Shown here: positions 21,531 to 36,100 of the stretch, one piece after another
Layout: each line of letters opens with the position of its first letter
Numbering within the stretch: position 1 is the stretch's first letter
Source of the DNA: Istiophorus platypterus
Lineage: Eukaryota; Chordata; Actinopteri; Istiophoriformes; Istiophoridae
DNA: 64,000 bases
Reading direction: 5' to 3'
NCBI GenBank assembly: GCA_016859345.1
Contig: CM029121.1
Coordinates: 7,872,411-7,936,410 of the forward strand
Made by a program: the position numbers and the translations under genes
The notes under the pieces: model-generated
Databases searched by the model: none
What the model saw: the letters and a program-made list of their open reading frames with translations, nothing else
What the model was told of the DNA's origin: nothing

Positions 21531-24500
21531 TAACCCTTTAATCTTTATTATGTGGTTTCTTGTAACAATTTCTGCATATGTATCTACATGGAGTAGCTGG
21601 CGTGCTTGTCATATTGCCGGATATCATTCAAGTTTAATGGCAATGATTTAAATAAATAAGGTTTAACGTCACTCCTGCACAATGAGAAACTGACCACTAA
21701 ATTAGCAATACAATTGTGTTAGAGGTGGCAAATGTCATGCTGCACATCTTTGTCTAATTACGAAGCAGTAGAAGTTGTAGGAGAATAGGGATTATGATAA
21801 ACCTTGCTGAAGGATATAAGAGAGTGGGTACAAACAATGTGTTGGAGCATCTCTGTTGCTAAATTACTCCACATCTGGTTAGTTTGAAAACTGCAAAAAG
21901 TTTGGGAAATTTGACTCATGTTCAGTAGGAGGTAACTTATATTAGCATAGAGAGAGACAGGAAAGGGTTTCCAGTTTTTTCCAGGCTGCTGAGATGTCGA
22001 GGGAAAGAGATGAAGAGAGGAAAGGACAAATGAAGAGTGATTTGTGACTGATCATCACCTTTGGGCCTAAGACTGTTTATCCGATCGATTAACTCAGCAA
22101 CAGAGCCTTTTGTGTATGTGTGTGTTGTACGCACATCTGCATGCTGGTGCTCTTTTATGGAAGGTGTTTAACTTCTGTTCAACTTTTTCTGTCTAAGTGA
22201 TCCAAATGGGAATCGATGGACAAAGTCTTTGTGTGGGTATGCGTATGTGTGAGAGAGACACACAGAGACAGGGAGAGAGTTTTCACACTCTCATTTCAGT
22301 CTGTCTGGCAATTGTATCAGGCCTAGAGTGGCTGTCACCCAAGGGTGATGCTACCTCTGCCTGTTTACCTCCTTTTCATTCAATAAGCCAATCTGATACA
22401 AGACGTCAGGTCAACTAATACTGAATAATTGCGATGAATGAAGGGGGGCGGAAAATGCCATCAGCAAGCCAAATGAGTTTTAATTACAGCCTATAACCAG
22501 ATATAGCAGATCTGTCAATCTCCAACTCACTCTGCAATTGGGACAGAGGTGGGCGATGATTGTGAGGATGGGGGAGTGAGCCAAAAGGAATACCAACCGG
22601 GACCCACAGGGAGAAGAGAAAGAGAAAAGAAGGAATGCTAGAGGAATGTATAGAAGAAGAGAGACGTTATGGTAAATTAGAAAAGTGAAGGAAAGGGGGT
22701 GTTAGGCCAGCCAACACATAAGAGAAACATTGCTTGAACTATCAGAATGAATTGTGTCACAGTGTGACAATTCACTCTGTGAAACCCTGCTGCCCCCTAA
22801 AGGTTATACATTGCAAAATATGGGCAGACTCAAAAATCAGTGTGCATTGTATGTGTGGCTATGCACATGTGGACCGTGTGTATATGTGTGTCCCGATTGC
22901 TCCTAAAACCGTGAAGCCCTTTGAAGACAGACACAGGGATTGGATGGGCTGCGGTTACAGGGTCGGGTTACCAGGGGGTAGAGAAGGAGGAGAATGGTGA
23001 TGATGTGAGGTGAGAAGCATGAAGGAGGGCAAGCAACAGCAACCAGGAAGAATGGATTAACACACTTGGATGAACCCTCCCCTCACAAGCACATTCGCAT
23101 ACACACACATGGAAGTCAGTGGCCTGCAGGTAAAGCCATTCTTTGGGAAGGTTTTTTTTTTCTCTCTCTCCTTCTCAGCATCACCTTAAAAAAAATCCCA
23201 CTTTTTTTCCACATCATCACTTACCTGCAAATACTGATGTGAATAGACCACACAATGACATTTAGAGCATGTGTGCAAAAGTCCCCATCATAAGAAAATG
23301 ACTCAAGCTGAAAAGAGTGAGATTCATTGATTTTCCTCAAATGTCAGCAGTAAGTTGGCTGTTGCAATAAAATGCCACACCCTATAAAATTCCAGAGCAA
23401 TATCCTTCAAACTGAGCTGATGCCCTAGAAAACATATAGAAAACTTCAATGGCGCTGTTTAGTAGCTGGTTAAAGGCCTTGATTTTTTTTTTTCAGTATG
23501 TGAATGAATAATACCTAAGGATGTTCTTTATCAGAACTTTAACTTCGATTGAGCCCTTTTAGTCACAAATGCTTTAAAAGCAAGGTTATCAGGGACTGTA
23601 TGCATGGCTTCTAAACCACAAGTGCAGCTGATTTTGTGTTGTATTAAAAGAAACAATTAAAAATTTTTTGTACTTGGCAAAGGGACAAAAATTTAATGGT
23701 TCCAAGAGAAAGCAGCAGACGTTGAAGGTTCAGTACGAGTTTCCCATCATCATCTTAAAAATTAATTAGTTTTGACTACTTTTAATGTTTCTGCTATATT
23801 TGCCTTTGAGGACAGTACTGATGAATTGAATGCGACTTGGCATGATAACACTCTACATGTTTTCCACAGTGGCGCAGTGACTAATAGTTGGAAAGGGTTT
23901 GTTTGTGTCCTGTGCCAATCTTTATACTTTGTACCATTTAACATAATCAAAGACTCCACTGAAATTAAATGAAACTGAAGCATTACATTTGGGAGAAAGA
24001 TGATATACAGTCGATTAAGTTTTGTAGCTCTTTTATTAATAACTAAATGTGACATTTTGAATTTATTATAACCCCTTCCACTCAAAGCTCATGTCAGTTT
24101 TCAATGAATTGTTTAAGGGTGAAATGGCACCATATTCAGTGGCTACTCATTGTTTTAATTTAGTCTTTTAAATACAATGTCATATATCATAGAATTCAAG
24201 CTATCCAAGTTCATCATTAATATCTATTGTTGTCTCTTAAAACTCTGTTCAGATGAAGACAAAAGACTTTTATATCTCAGACCTTATCAGAATGAATTAG
24301 GAAATGCAAATGCCATGGCCACTACTATCTGACTTTTCTGGCCACTGTGATCTGTAAAAAATGGATTAGCTCCATTTGTAAGGCAATTTCCTCTGAACGA
24401 GGAACAAGAAATTAAATACACCATCGCCATGCACACATGCACTCCCCATCTTAAAAAAAAAAAAAGAGAAAGGACTGTTTGAATCACTGGATTATTTTTA

Positions 24501-25833
24501 GATGAGGAATGAATTTCCACAGCAGACAGTTTCTAATCAATTATAATTAGGTCCTCTGCTGCTTTTTGGAAACTATTGGCTCTAAGACATGTCAGACAAC
24601 AGAGCAGTACAATATTGAACTTGGCTTTGAATCCATTATCAGCATGTGCTGAGCTGGAAATGTGACAAAACTGCAATCTGATTAGATACAAATGAAGACT
24701 GGTCTCAGCACACACTGTGCCGCTGTGGAAATTGTCAGTGATCAGAATACTTGCTGCTACATTTGTCCACAAAAAGCCTGAACATAGCAATCCAATTTTA
24801 CTGGATTTTGATCACAGATGTTTAAAGTATCAAACGCTGTCTTTGTTACAATATTTGAAGTAATTACATGTTCAGATACCATTCATTTGAACAGCCGTTT
24901 GCAAAAGAACTCAGTTTAACACATGAAAAGGGGCCTTGATTAGCACCTTATCGTTGGCACCCTTTAAGACAATTAAAAGCCTTCTTGTCAGATACTGTAG
25001 GTGTGCAAAAGGGATTGACTCACCCACTGAAAAGCCTCTACTGATGAGGTTTGTATCATTTCATTTAGTGGGACCTGATGTGTCCTTAAATCAGATGTCA
25101 GTGCTTTTAACTGTTCAGCATGTGGGCATTTTGTCTTCCTGGTCCTACGGGAGATACCCAATGGACTAATTGAAAAAAACTCATTAAAACATAATATATC
25201 TATTAAAAGAGTTTATAATTAAAAACTACTTGACTTTGAACCTAAACTACTCTGTTGTCACTACCGTTGGCCGTTCGTGGACAAAGGCGACTCAGAACAA
25301 GCTCTGGCCGTCAGGAGCAGGTGAGGACTATGTCATTTCTGTTTCCATGGCAACCCACAGCACAGCGTTCACGCTCCTCCATCGCGAGGCGGCGTGACAG
25401 TGTCGCACTTTTCCATGTCCCCAGCACACAGAGAGGTATGGGTCTCTTATTATCTCCAATATCTCCGGAGACACTCACACCATCTTTCAAGGGCATCCTT
25501 TAAACAACTGTCTTTTTTATGCTTCTCTTATTCTCCTCCCCCCTTCTTCACAACTGAACACCATCAATCTAGCCATTTACTTTAACTTTATTTCTCACTC
25601 CATTAGTTTCTAGGACACTGAGCGGCGCTGGCAGAGGAAAAGGGGGAGGGAAAGATAGAGTGTTTGAAAAAATGAAAAGAAAGTTTGACTCCTTGGAGAG
25701 ATAAAATGTAATTTCACAGTCAACTTGCTGTGATATATTATTTCACAACAATGGGGTGTGGGCTGATATGAGCCCTGCTTGGCACCTGTACAGAGCATTT
25801 AGAACATCAGTGATGGCTCTCTTGAGAGGTCGG

Positions 25834-25874
<41 letters not shown>

Positions 25875-26002
25875 AGTGTGAAGGAAAAATTATCAAAAAT
25901 ACACCTGAATGGAGCTACCAGGAGGGCCCAGCCCAGTGGATCAGAGTTAGCACAGTCAACTGTAAAATATGAGCAGTCATTACGGCAGGAAAAAAATCCA
26001 GT
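21531..26002. other. Intergenic sequence, no gene recognised
   Basis: Mostly AT-rich. A GC-richer patch at 25250-25440 has short open frames and a CAG/GTGAGG donor-like site, but no recognisable protein. A (TG)n tract lies at 25836-25870. Confidence 0.5.
25836..25870. repeat. (TG)n microsatellite
   Basis: Uninterrupted TG dinucleotide of about 35 bases. Confidence 0.95.
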
Positions 26003-26008
26003 TTTATT
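26003..26008 (-). terminator. Candidate polyadenylation signal for mlycd
   Basis: AATAAA on the - strand, about 550 bases after the mlycd stop codon. It is only a candidate: the cleavage site is not visible. Confidence 0.3.
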
Positions 26009-26558
26009 TAGAGTTATTTAATATGAAATAATATTTCCAGTCTGTGATTTCATGCCTTTGTATATTGAACTTTAGTGGGAGTAATCAATTTAACAGCAAG
26101 TGCATATAAACCCAGACCAAAAAAAAAAAAAAGAGAAAAGAAAAAAAAAAACCTCTCTCATTCTTCAAAAAAATGAAAGACTCTAAACATCATTTATCCC
26201 AGTAGCCGTACTCCCTTATTGCTCCTGCTTCACCATTGCACACACACGGTTATCCAACAACATGGAAAGGCATTGATAGATGCCTCACGCTTCATTAGCT
26301 ACAGTCTCTCAGCCTGGGACACACTTACACAGTATCAAACCACCTTCTGCTAGAAACTCAATGAGGCAAAAGGCCTAACCTATGCACTACATGCAGCAGA
26401 TGGGATGAGACATGTCGTGTGAGAAACGGTCTCATTTCAATTCAAAAACTACATCAGCTGATGTCCATTCAGCAGGGCTTCTGGAGCTGTTTTTTTTAAT
26501 TAAGCATCAAAGAACTAATCTGCAAATCAAAGAATAAGCATGTCTGGGTATCTCTTTC

Positions 26559-27104
26559 TCATAGTTTGCTGTTCTTCTGAAACTGGGACACCAGTCCCAG
26601 CACCTGTTCCGATGCCGTGATGACCTTATTCTGCAGGTACAGAGCGCTGTTTTTAGACGTCTCGTTCAGGAAGTAACGATAGTTCACCATGATGCTGCAG
26701 GAGTTTGCCACACCCCTGGGGCTGGTGTCAGCGTGCCAGTTCAGTCGCCACATAGTGGCGCCGTTTTGCAGGTGGAAATTGGCCACTGGGTTGAGAGCGT
26801 AGCCTCGCCTTTTCTCCCCATAGAGGTACCAGGCACAGAGACGCATCAGGACGGGCTCTAGGACACGGCACAGTCTCTCTGAGCGCAGCCACTCACTGGT
26901 GCCAATCAACTTGCGTAGGGCGTCTACAGCCGGGGTCCCCGAGGATGAGTCAGTAGCCTGCTCCACCTCCTTCCACTCTTGCTCAGAGAGGAGGTCAGAG
27001 CCCCGGCCTTCCTTTCTGTACTGACCGAGGAGACCCTGGAGCCAGGAGGAGAAGCCTGGGATGGGTGACAGGCTAGAGAACTGGGCCATGTGAGGGAACT
27101 CGCT
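26559..27104 (-). CDS. mlycd: mlycd exon 5, terminal
   Basis: Encodes residues 324-504, starting SEFPHMAQFSSLSPIPGF after the acceptor TTCCAG and ending QKNSKL-stop. It holds the serine and histidine of the active site and the peroxisomal signal. The open frame extends upstream to a Met (27143), but that part is intron. Confidence 0.95.
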   Translation of the reverse strand, partial: SEFPHMAQFSSLSPIPGFSSWLQGLLGQYRKEGRGSDLLSEQEWKEVEQATDSSSGTPAVDALRKLIGTSEWLRSERLCRVLEPVLMRLCAWYLYGEKRRGYALNPVANFHLQNGATMWRLNWHADTSPRGVANSCSIMVNYRYFLNETSKNSALYLQNKVITASEQVLGLVSQFQKNSKL

Positions 27105-30100
27105 CTGGAAGACATGATGAGAGTGAGGTAGATTTGGAACCATTACACACCGTCCACTTCCTTCATTTTTATCCAGTTAGGCCCTCAAATCCCGTTTATT
27201 CCTCAAATTATTTCTGGCATCAGAATGTCAAAATACCTGAAAAATCACAGTTTTTCCAATTTTTTTTCCAAAAGATTTTTAGGGTCTTTAAAGAACAGAG
27301 TATTTAATGGGGTCTGTTCATTGTTGGGCTTAATTTATGTCACTGATACTGTAAATTAACACTGACATATTGACGAAAACCTTTGCCTGTCACAGTAACA
27401 TAATAATGCAGCATCAGTGAGTCAGGTCCATTGCAGGGTTTTCATGACAGTAGGTCTGAAAATGAAGGCCCGTTGAAGCAACTGAAACATTTGTAAATGC
27501 AAATTGATCAGTCAGATATTTCAGAGGCAGAACTGGACAATGAGTATGGCAGTGGTAGCTCAGAGGTCATGAGCTTGACGGCAAAATTGCACACCATTGC
27601 TCGCAGTGCGCATAACCATGTGTAATAGCCACCAGATAGTAACTGTGATTTGTGATTACAGCGTTGACCACTTCTTACTCTTTAAGTGCCAGTCACTAAG
27701 AAGATACAGTAGCTTATGTATTAACACATTACAATATGCATGACCATGATATATAAGGCTACATTGAAGAATATATCTTTGGCATCAATGAATGATCAGA
27801 AAAAAAAAACAATAAATAATTGGCAAAAAAAAACATGTGCTTTGGAGTGTTTATTAATACTGCGAAACCTTTATAAGCAATGTTATGTATATTTTGTAGC
27901 TCCATCTGAGTTAAATATGAAGCAGGTCCCCAAATACCCAAGATATGTACACAAAAATTTGTAGAATCATTTACAGAAAAAAAGAAAACTATAAAGAAAC
28001 AGATGAGAAGCAGCAGAGATATGATCCCCACTAGAATGCCAATGGCAACACTTCCGCAAGAGCAGAAATACGGAAGATGAACGCTCAAGCTCAGTATTAC
28101 ATTACAAAACAAATTTTTTTCTTGTTTGTGCTCAGGCTGCCTCTCAGGCCTTTATTTCCTCAGATAGGGACAGTATTACAGATTGCTTCCATTGCTTCAT
28201 GAACATGCCCTACTGATGGAGATGGATGATCCCCTCTCTTCTTCCATCCCTCTTACTATCTCCTCCTCCTCCTCCTCCTCCTGCTCCTCCTGCTCCTCCT
28301 GCTCCTCTGTCCATTGCACTCTCACCTTCCTTTTCTCTCACCCTCCTCTCCTCTGTGTTTCTGTCTCATCCAGGATCATGAGTTCTCGTCCACCCCACTA
28401 CCACCCCCCAATATTTTTGCTCTCCGGGGTCTGAGTTGATAAGTGACAGAGCGATGTGGCAGGCAGAGGAGGTAAAGGCTACAGATGAAAGAGTAAGTGT
28501 CAGACAGCCCCAGCAGGGACACATTGCTGTCGGTCTGCCTTACTCTGCAACATTGTTTTCCTCTCTTCCGCCTTGATTTCACCCTCCTTTCGTTTCAAAA
28601 TCCAGCCTCCTCACTTTCCTTGTCCTGCTGGCTCTCCCCTTGCATTTCTTTTCACTCTGGGCTATCATGATCTTCGCCTTCGTCACTCCAACCTCTATTT
28701 TAACTTTAACTGGGTGCTTGCATGTCGAGAGTGGGCAGGATTAACAGAGAAAATAAGGTGGTGGAAGTAAGAATAGAGTCGGTAGGCAAGGGAGGAGAGG
28801 ATAAGCAGAAAAAGGAGGAGCAGTGCCAGAACTGTGCCCCAGGGTCTAATCTACAAAGACAAGCAAGACCTCCTCCCCTCACCTTAAATCACTACTGTGA
28901 CCTTTTCTTTTCCACTCTATCATCCATCCATCATCTCAGTGGTCCCTCAGTGGCTGTACTTCTCCTCTCTTCACCTTTACATAAGCTAAAGCCCTGTCAG
29001 AAAGCCAGGGTCTCTGCAGAATACAAGTCTCCGCTGTGGTTTTGTGTTGCCTCAGGCGCAGAGAATTGCACTTACACTGTTAGGATCAGAGTTTCAGGTT
29101 GGATTTTCACTAGGGTCTCAAAAAAGTTTGGACCCATGGGTGCGTTGGATAAAAGTGTCCAGAACAGCACCTTATGTATGTATGTAGGGAGCTTATACAG
29201 CCGTGATTTATTTGGGTAAAGTAAACTGCATGAGTAAAATGAAACAAATATACATACATGCAAAGAAACAAACAAACAAAAAACACACACAAAATATGAA
29301 GGCACTAAAACTTTTCTGTCTGTTACACAGTTGCCTGCCTGAAAACTTTAAACCCTTTATTCTCAGTATCCTGATTTGTAGTCATTGCTCCATGCTTTTG
29401 TAGGGCAGTAGAGAAAAGTTAGAAAAGAATAACACCTCCTTTTTATTTCACAGGAGAAGATGCTGACATGCAAAGCTACTACCTCTTGATGAAGAAAACA
29501 TGCCAAATCAGTAAGGCTTTTACAAAATCATGCAATAACCTAATTTCCTTTGATACAAATACCCTTAATGCTAGCAGAAAGCAAAAAACAATATCTGCTG
29601 AGCTCACTGAGCTGGATATTGCCATTAATAAAAAGGCCCATAAGTAAAACACTTGCAGCTATCAAAGCAGTCCTGTTGTATGAATAACTAAAGTGGAAGC
29701 AACCTAAAGCGCTGAAATATGGTTTCTATGAGGATACACTAAATCCTTCTCTCTATTACTTCAAGCGCTACCTCTGCTTTACCTTGCCAAGTTATTAGAG
29801 GAACTCTAATAGAATGGATCCAAATAGTTCTTCTATTACATTATTTTACAATGGCTTAGGCTCTATATTCAGTTTTGTAATTACCAAAATTAACATAAAA
29901 TGCTATACTCCAAAAATGCTATACATAAATAATCACTACTGCTGTTTATGTACATTCAGACAGCACTTTTTTATTCATATACACACACTCACACACACAT
30001 TGGGGGTAATTTGGGGCTCAGTGTCTTGCACACGGACACTTCAAAATGCGGACTTGAGGAGCTGGAGATCGAACAACTGACCCTCTGGTTAATGGACAAC

Positions 30101-33100
30101 CCGCTCTACCTCCTGAGTCACAGTCCCTAGAGAGGTAGGGCAGGTCTACATCCTGTTTTCTCAAAGATTATTCAAATAGCCATTAAAAAGTAGTATTTTA
30201 TGCACCATGTATTATGTTAACGAACAGAGAAATGCTTGATGAAAACACTGATTCAGTGATTTGCACATTCATTTATAAGCATTAATTCTTGTTTTAATTG
30301 GATGTGGCTGTTTTCTGAGGACTAAAATGATTCAGCCACAACTAGGTGGGAGAGCTCCCTAAGCCTAAAGAAATGCATGTTCGGTTAGTTACTTTCTTGG
30401 CTGCCTTATCCACTCCTTGTAGTCAATACTTCTTTGACTAACATTTATCTGTCAAGCAACTAACTTACATCCTGGATCCCTCCCACACTCACCTGCAGTT
30501 CTCGCACTACCCTCTTGATGAGGTAGTTGCCCAGCTCCACCCCTTGTAGCCCGGCTTGGGTGGAAGAGATGGAGTAGAAGACGGCTGCATTTATCTTATT
30601 AACATCCTCCTCAGAGTCAAAAGTAGCAAACTCACGGACGATACTCTAAGACAAAGACACAAATTTGGTAAAGGCAAATTCCACATCAGTCATTCAGACA
30701 CAAGTCCATTCTTAGTGTTCTTACAGGGATAGCTGCAGTCAAGCCAGGAGTCGCTTCCAAATATTTCAGAGGCTCACTATATCACACCAGGAAATATTCT
30801 CAAATTTCAGTGTTGTCAAAACCCCCTTGCTCACCACTGTAAACAACAAGAACAGAGGTTGGCACTGTGGAGGTCGCTCCCTGAGGGATAAGCAGTTTAA
30901 AGGTCTTGGTATTGTTTTTCACACAGCAATAATCTATTTGTCAGATGAGAGGTGGAACAAAGTAGATAATCCAAGATATTTCACCAACCTCCAAGGTTCG
31001 GTTAATTGAGACAAACCATTACAGCAGCCTGCAGCTGTAGAGTAGCTTCTTACCTGAATGTTATCAGAAATGTCTTCAGTGAGGGCAACATGTAGTACAA
31101 CCAGGGGTTCTCCTGGCATGGCGGCATGGGTGAAGGCATAACAGCGGCGGTATGGTCCCACTCTGCGCTTCAGGTCAGTCCAGTTCCTTACAGGGTGCAC
31201 TGCCTCATACCTGACAGAGAGCTGATAGTTAGTCTTTCAGTCTTCACTTGACCGTTCACTAGGCTCTGCCTTCCTCAGTTACTGCCTGTTAAGCCCTCTG
31301 TTCCCATACATATGCAGTTTACAATGATAACAATGACAGACAGAGGTAAACAAAGGCAGGGTTTTCATTTACAGCTCATTTTACTGGCTGAAAAAACCTC
31401 TCGCTGGCAGATTTTATTAACTGTAGCTAGCTTTCTAATTCTGGTTTCTAGGGTCTCTAGATGACTTTTTAATGTTTCTAGCTGACTCATTTTAAAACAA
31501 CAGAATGTGTCTTAAGCATAAACCCGATGGCTACATACATGATATAATGCTTAATGTTTGTGACACAAAAGGTTAGCATCATCACCACGATCAACATAGA
31601 AGACATAGTCAGATCATATATTTTTCGATAGTTTATTCTAACTTAAGCCTCTTTGGGTTTAGCATGCAAACTGTGGCAAATAGGACAGAGATTAGATTAA
31701 TGCTCATAAATTTTTTACAGTATGTTTCACTTTTGACGTTACAAGAGAAAAGGCATTTATATGGACAGCCAACCAACGTGTTTGGCAAACATGCTAGCTT
31801 GTACGATGAGCTTGGCTGGGGATTGTTGGAGTCTAAATTTTCCCAACAGAGAAGGACAGAGTTGTTAAGGTTAGCCTACACTCGATTATATAGTAGCATC
31901 CAGGATCAACTGTGTGTTTTCTAATGTAACCTGTCAACCCACAAAATATGGTTAAATAATAGTAGGGATGTAACTGGGTTGGTTTAAAGTTACTTCTGTG
32001 GGTAGTAAGCTGGTTGGACATGCACACTGTTTACTATATTCCTCACGCATTTGCACTTTTAGTTGCAGAAAGTCAAACTAAAAACTCTTGACATGCCAAG
32101 TACCAGTCTTAAATAAAGCCCAATAAATGGCATTTAAGCATAGGAATAACTATACAGCTTGAGAGGCCTGCAACGCCTAACTATGGTTGCTTAGCTATGT
32201 ATGGCCAATGACTGGTCAGAGGAGGGGTTAAGTGAACAGGCACCTTTTTACACAGCAAAATTTGTATGTTAGATCAGCGATTAATTTTAAGTTAAAGAGC
32301 ATGAGACAGAAAGAAGTAAAACAAAGTGGGGTTGGGTTTGTGAATGCTCTTACTGGCTGATCTTCTGCAGGATCTCGCAAGGGGACTGCCAGGTGATTCG
32401 TTCCAGGCGGAGTAGCCCTACAGAGAACCACTCAGACAGCAAGCTCTTCAGTGTGCCATTCAGGTCCTGGGAGAGGAAAAGGTGTTTAGAGGTTAGAATT
32501 GATATCCACATCTACCCGATAATCAAAAATTCACCACATCCTTTCCCTTGTGGAGAACAGCTCAGCAGCCAGGGATTGGGGAAAATGAAAGCTCGCTCTT
32601 GGATTTGTATTTTATGATGGCATACGACCTGCCCCACATAATGTATAAATATAACAATGGTATGCAGGTAAAACTCAGAGGCACATGATGAATAAGAAAA
32701 AGAAGGTCATGGTATCCTCTATATTTAGTTATCTGAGCAGTGTGGGAAATGTCCCTTTACTGTAGCTATGGAAGATTTTATATCTTTTTTTTAATATCTC
32801 AACAAGAAACACTATAAAAGTATTCTCTAAAATGGCAGTTTTTATTACTATTAAAAGAACTGGAGTTGTAAAGAACGCAATCTTTACAACCTCATGGCCT
32901 CTTTTATTGAGAAAACGCACAAACTCTATCTTGTTGACTGACAGGAAGGTTGCTGAAGTTTGTCTGCTGGCTATGAACAATTCCATACCCATATCTTACA
33001 CACTTTGCAGGGAATATGGTCCCCTGGGTGTCTGTTTTCTGTTTGAATGTTTTCACATTATGAGTAGTCATTTGTTTGAGCTTGCAATGGGTGTACGGAA

Positions 33101-36100
33101 GGCACTTCGATAAACAACTTGCCATTTCAAAGCCGGCATGTCCTCTTGAAAAGGTCAGACTTCATTTAAAGCAAATCCCTTGCAAACACACAAACAACTG
33201 GACATGGTGCACACTCATAAACACACCCAAACACATAAATACAGCTTGAATTGGCTATTCCATAGGATGATTTCACTTCAGACTTGCTTTAATGCCCTTA
33301 CTTTATCAGTCATAATAGTAGCTAATACAAACAAGCTCAAATGAAGTCATGGTATGAAAACCACTGGCGGAGATTCTATGTGAGCAACTATCAAAACCAA
33401 AACTAACAAAATTTGGAATTCTTCCCCACATATATGTATCAGACCCCACATTATTCAGCTCTATGGCTGAGAGGTTTAACGCTGGAAAATTCTGTCTCGT
33501 ATTTGTGTTCCTCCAATTTCACAAGCAGCCAGAGGTTAAATAATCTATGATCGCGGATAATCCCAGCCTGGTTTTTCTACAAAGAACACATCACATCGAC
33601 AACCCACGAGCCCGCAGTCGCTGCCTTGGGTAGCCAATTCTGATCCACACAAAAGCAAGGCCAAAATGAGATGTGTACTCAATTGAACTTGCAGATGATG
33701 AAGTCTTCTGAAATGGAAGAGTATGGTATTTGATGCCTGAGGTTAAGAAAGAGATGGAGGAAAGGATGGAAAGGGAGAGGCAGAAATCAAGCATTTGATT
33801 AGAAAGAAAAAAAAGCAACACTTTTTGACACTGGACCTTTTTATCAGTGCAATGTGGTGCTGATGCTATGATTTGATACAGCCTCTGCTACAAAGACCCT
33901 CCCTACCTTGAGCTGCGGTTTTTGTATGATTACACAGAGCAATAGAGACTGCAGTGCCTGGAAGGAGCCGCAGGTCTAAACAAGGCCAAATGACCACCAA
34001 CAGCCAAAGTGCTTAGAGGTCAGGCTCAGAGAGTGCCAATACCTTTACCCCAGTAGGCCACATGCCACTTGTCAGCCTAGCAGTCTATCTATGGGGAAAA
34101 AATAGCCTCTCTGACATTTGTTTGATCCCAAAGAGCCAACTAAAATGACATCTCTGACTTGTCTTAACATTTTTCATACACTCAGTTTGTGGTAAGGTGA
34201 GCAAGAATGACAGGCCTGGAGGTAAAGGGAGTGACGAGGAACATCAAAAATCAATTGCCCAACCAAAACGAGACTAATCTAGCGTAGAATTCAGAGTGAC
34301 ACGCTTGCAAGAACCACAGTAATTGCAGCCTTCCAAATTCCAGACTTCAGTAATTTCAGAAATTGTGTCTTTTTCCCCATCTATGATTCAGTTCTACTTT
34401 GATTATGTGCATAATCTTTTTTCTTTTTGATAGTCAGTTTTTCTCTCCTCTGGTATGCACATACCACCCATACAAGTACTAAAAGCTTCATATTGACCAT
34501 GACCTCCCCTCATTTTTAGCTCAATTATTTCTAGCAATTGCTACAAGCCAAGATTGCTGTGCACCACCACAACCAAGGTGGTTAGTGCTGAGTACAAGTG
34601 AGTACTCTGTATCTTAGACCTTTTTAATCTACAAAAGCTCTCAGTGGCCTTGGGATACTGAGATTAAATGCATGAGAACCACCTCTCAGAGGGAATAAAA
34701 TAGATACTGAACAGGAGAGGAGAGGTCCTCTAGTGATAGTGCAGTTAAGGTGTCAAACATCATAGTAGGCAACAGCTTTTATCACTTGATAATGCAAGGT
34801 CAAAGGCACACAGGCTTTCAGCTCTATTCCAAAGTGAAACAAAACATAAACACCGATCGCAAAGATGATAGAAAACTTTTTTAACTCCGCCATCGATCGG
34901 TGCAGGACAGGTTCAGTTTGACCATCTCACTTTTGATGGGATAAATATCAGTTTTTTTATCCTGCATCCCCTGCATCTCACTGTAACAGGCTAACAAATC
35001 AGTAGGGTGCATTGCATCTAATGTGTTTTTGAGAAACATGGACATGACATGGCAACTATGACAGAGAGCGCATGCTTCAGAGTGGGCTACCAATATGCAA
35101 ATAGTGTGCAAAACTAAAGAATCTTTCTTGGTAGTGAATTTCTGTAGTTTGATTTGAATATGTCTACATCCACAATACACCATGGGGGCTTTCTGATTCT
35201 AGTTTCAATAAAAGAGCTGCCGGTGGCCTTTCAAACAAACAGCAATTCACCGGTACAAAAGCTTATATAAAGCCACTAGTCTATTTATAAATGCAGTTTT
35301 ATGTCAAGCCAGCGTGAGTCCAATTTAGGGATACAGCCAGCATAAAGATTTCAAGCCACAGTGGATTTATTGGCAGACATCAAACTTAGAGAAAGTTACA
35401 GTTGCCTACTCAGGCACAGGGACTTCTGGATACACATTTTGATTGCTTAACTATACAGGTAAAAATTAAATTAGCATCCTTATAGTATACTAGACAACCA
35501 CCTCACACTATTTTCAATTAAGGAGTAAAAACACAAAATTCAGCAGTTCTGTAACCTTCATCAATCTTAATAATGCATTGCTAAATAAACAGAATATATC
35601 CTTGCCCTCACTGATAAGCCTGTTTGTTTCTATTTTGCCCTATTGGAGGCAAGCTTTGATTCCACTAATAAAACTAGAGCTGGATAAATGAGTCCATTAA
35701 TTGATTAATCAACTGATAGAAAATAACCTTTTTTAACGAGAGTTTTATTTTTGAAGTTATTTTTCAAGTACAAATGGCTGCAGGTTCTAAATTATAAGAT
35801 TGTGCTGATTTTCATTTTCTAATATGTTAGTAACCTAAATCTCTTTTTTCTAAAAAAAACAAACAAAAAAAAAAACAACAAGTAATTTGATATAGTAACC
35901 TTGGGCTTTAATAAAATATAATGAGTATTATTTCCTAATTTGTAACAACTAATAGACCTAATTAAAAAAAAAAAGATAATGGCAGTTTAACTGATAATGA
36001 AAACAATCTTTTTATGCAGCCAAAAATAACACATTAGGTATCACACATTTAGGTTGTACCTCTGTATGTCAATTATGGCAGACAGAAATAAACACACTAC

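Larger units (their letters stand above)
27105..30492 (-). other. mlycd intron 4 (with SINE)
   Basis: Intron between exons 4 and 5. Contains a (TCC)n/(TGC)n tract at 28260-28306, a tRNA-like GGTAGCTCAGAGG near 27552 that may be a SINE scrap, and a clear SINE at 29955-30133. No nested gene is seen. Confidence 0.8.

Noticed and set aside
25255..25503. GC-richer patch with open frames in both strands and a CAG/GTGAGG donor-like site
   Set aside because: No acceptor and no recognisable protein in any frame; could be an isolated exon or conserved element, but cannot be supported.
27105..27143. Met start upstream of mlycd exon 5
   Set aside because: The acceptor at 27104 and similarity to vertebrate MLYCD show that this part is intron.
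27545..27720. GGTAGCTCAGAGG, a tRNA/SINE-like A-box
   Set aside because: No B-box at the expected distance; too little to call a SINE.
28183..28434. Serine/cysteine-rich frame
   Set aside because: Produced by the (TCC)n/(TGC)n tract inside mlycd intron 4.
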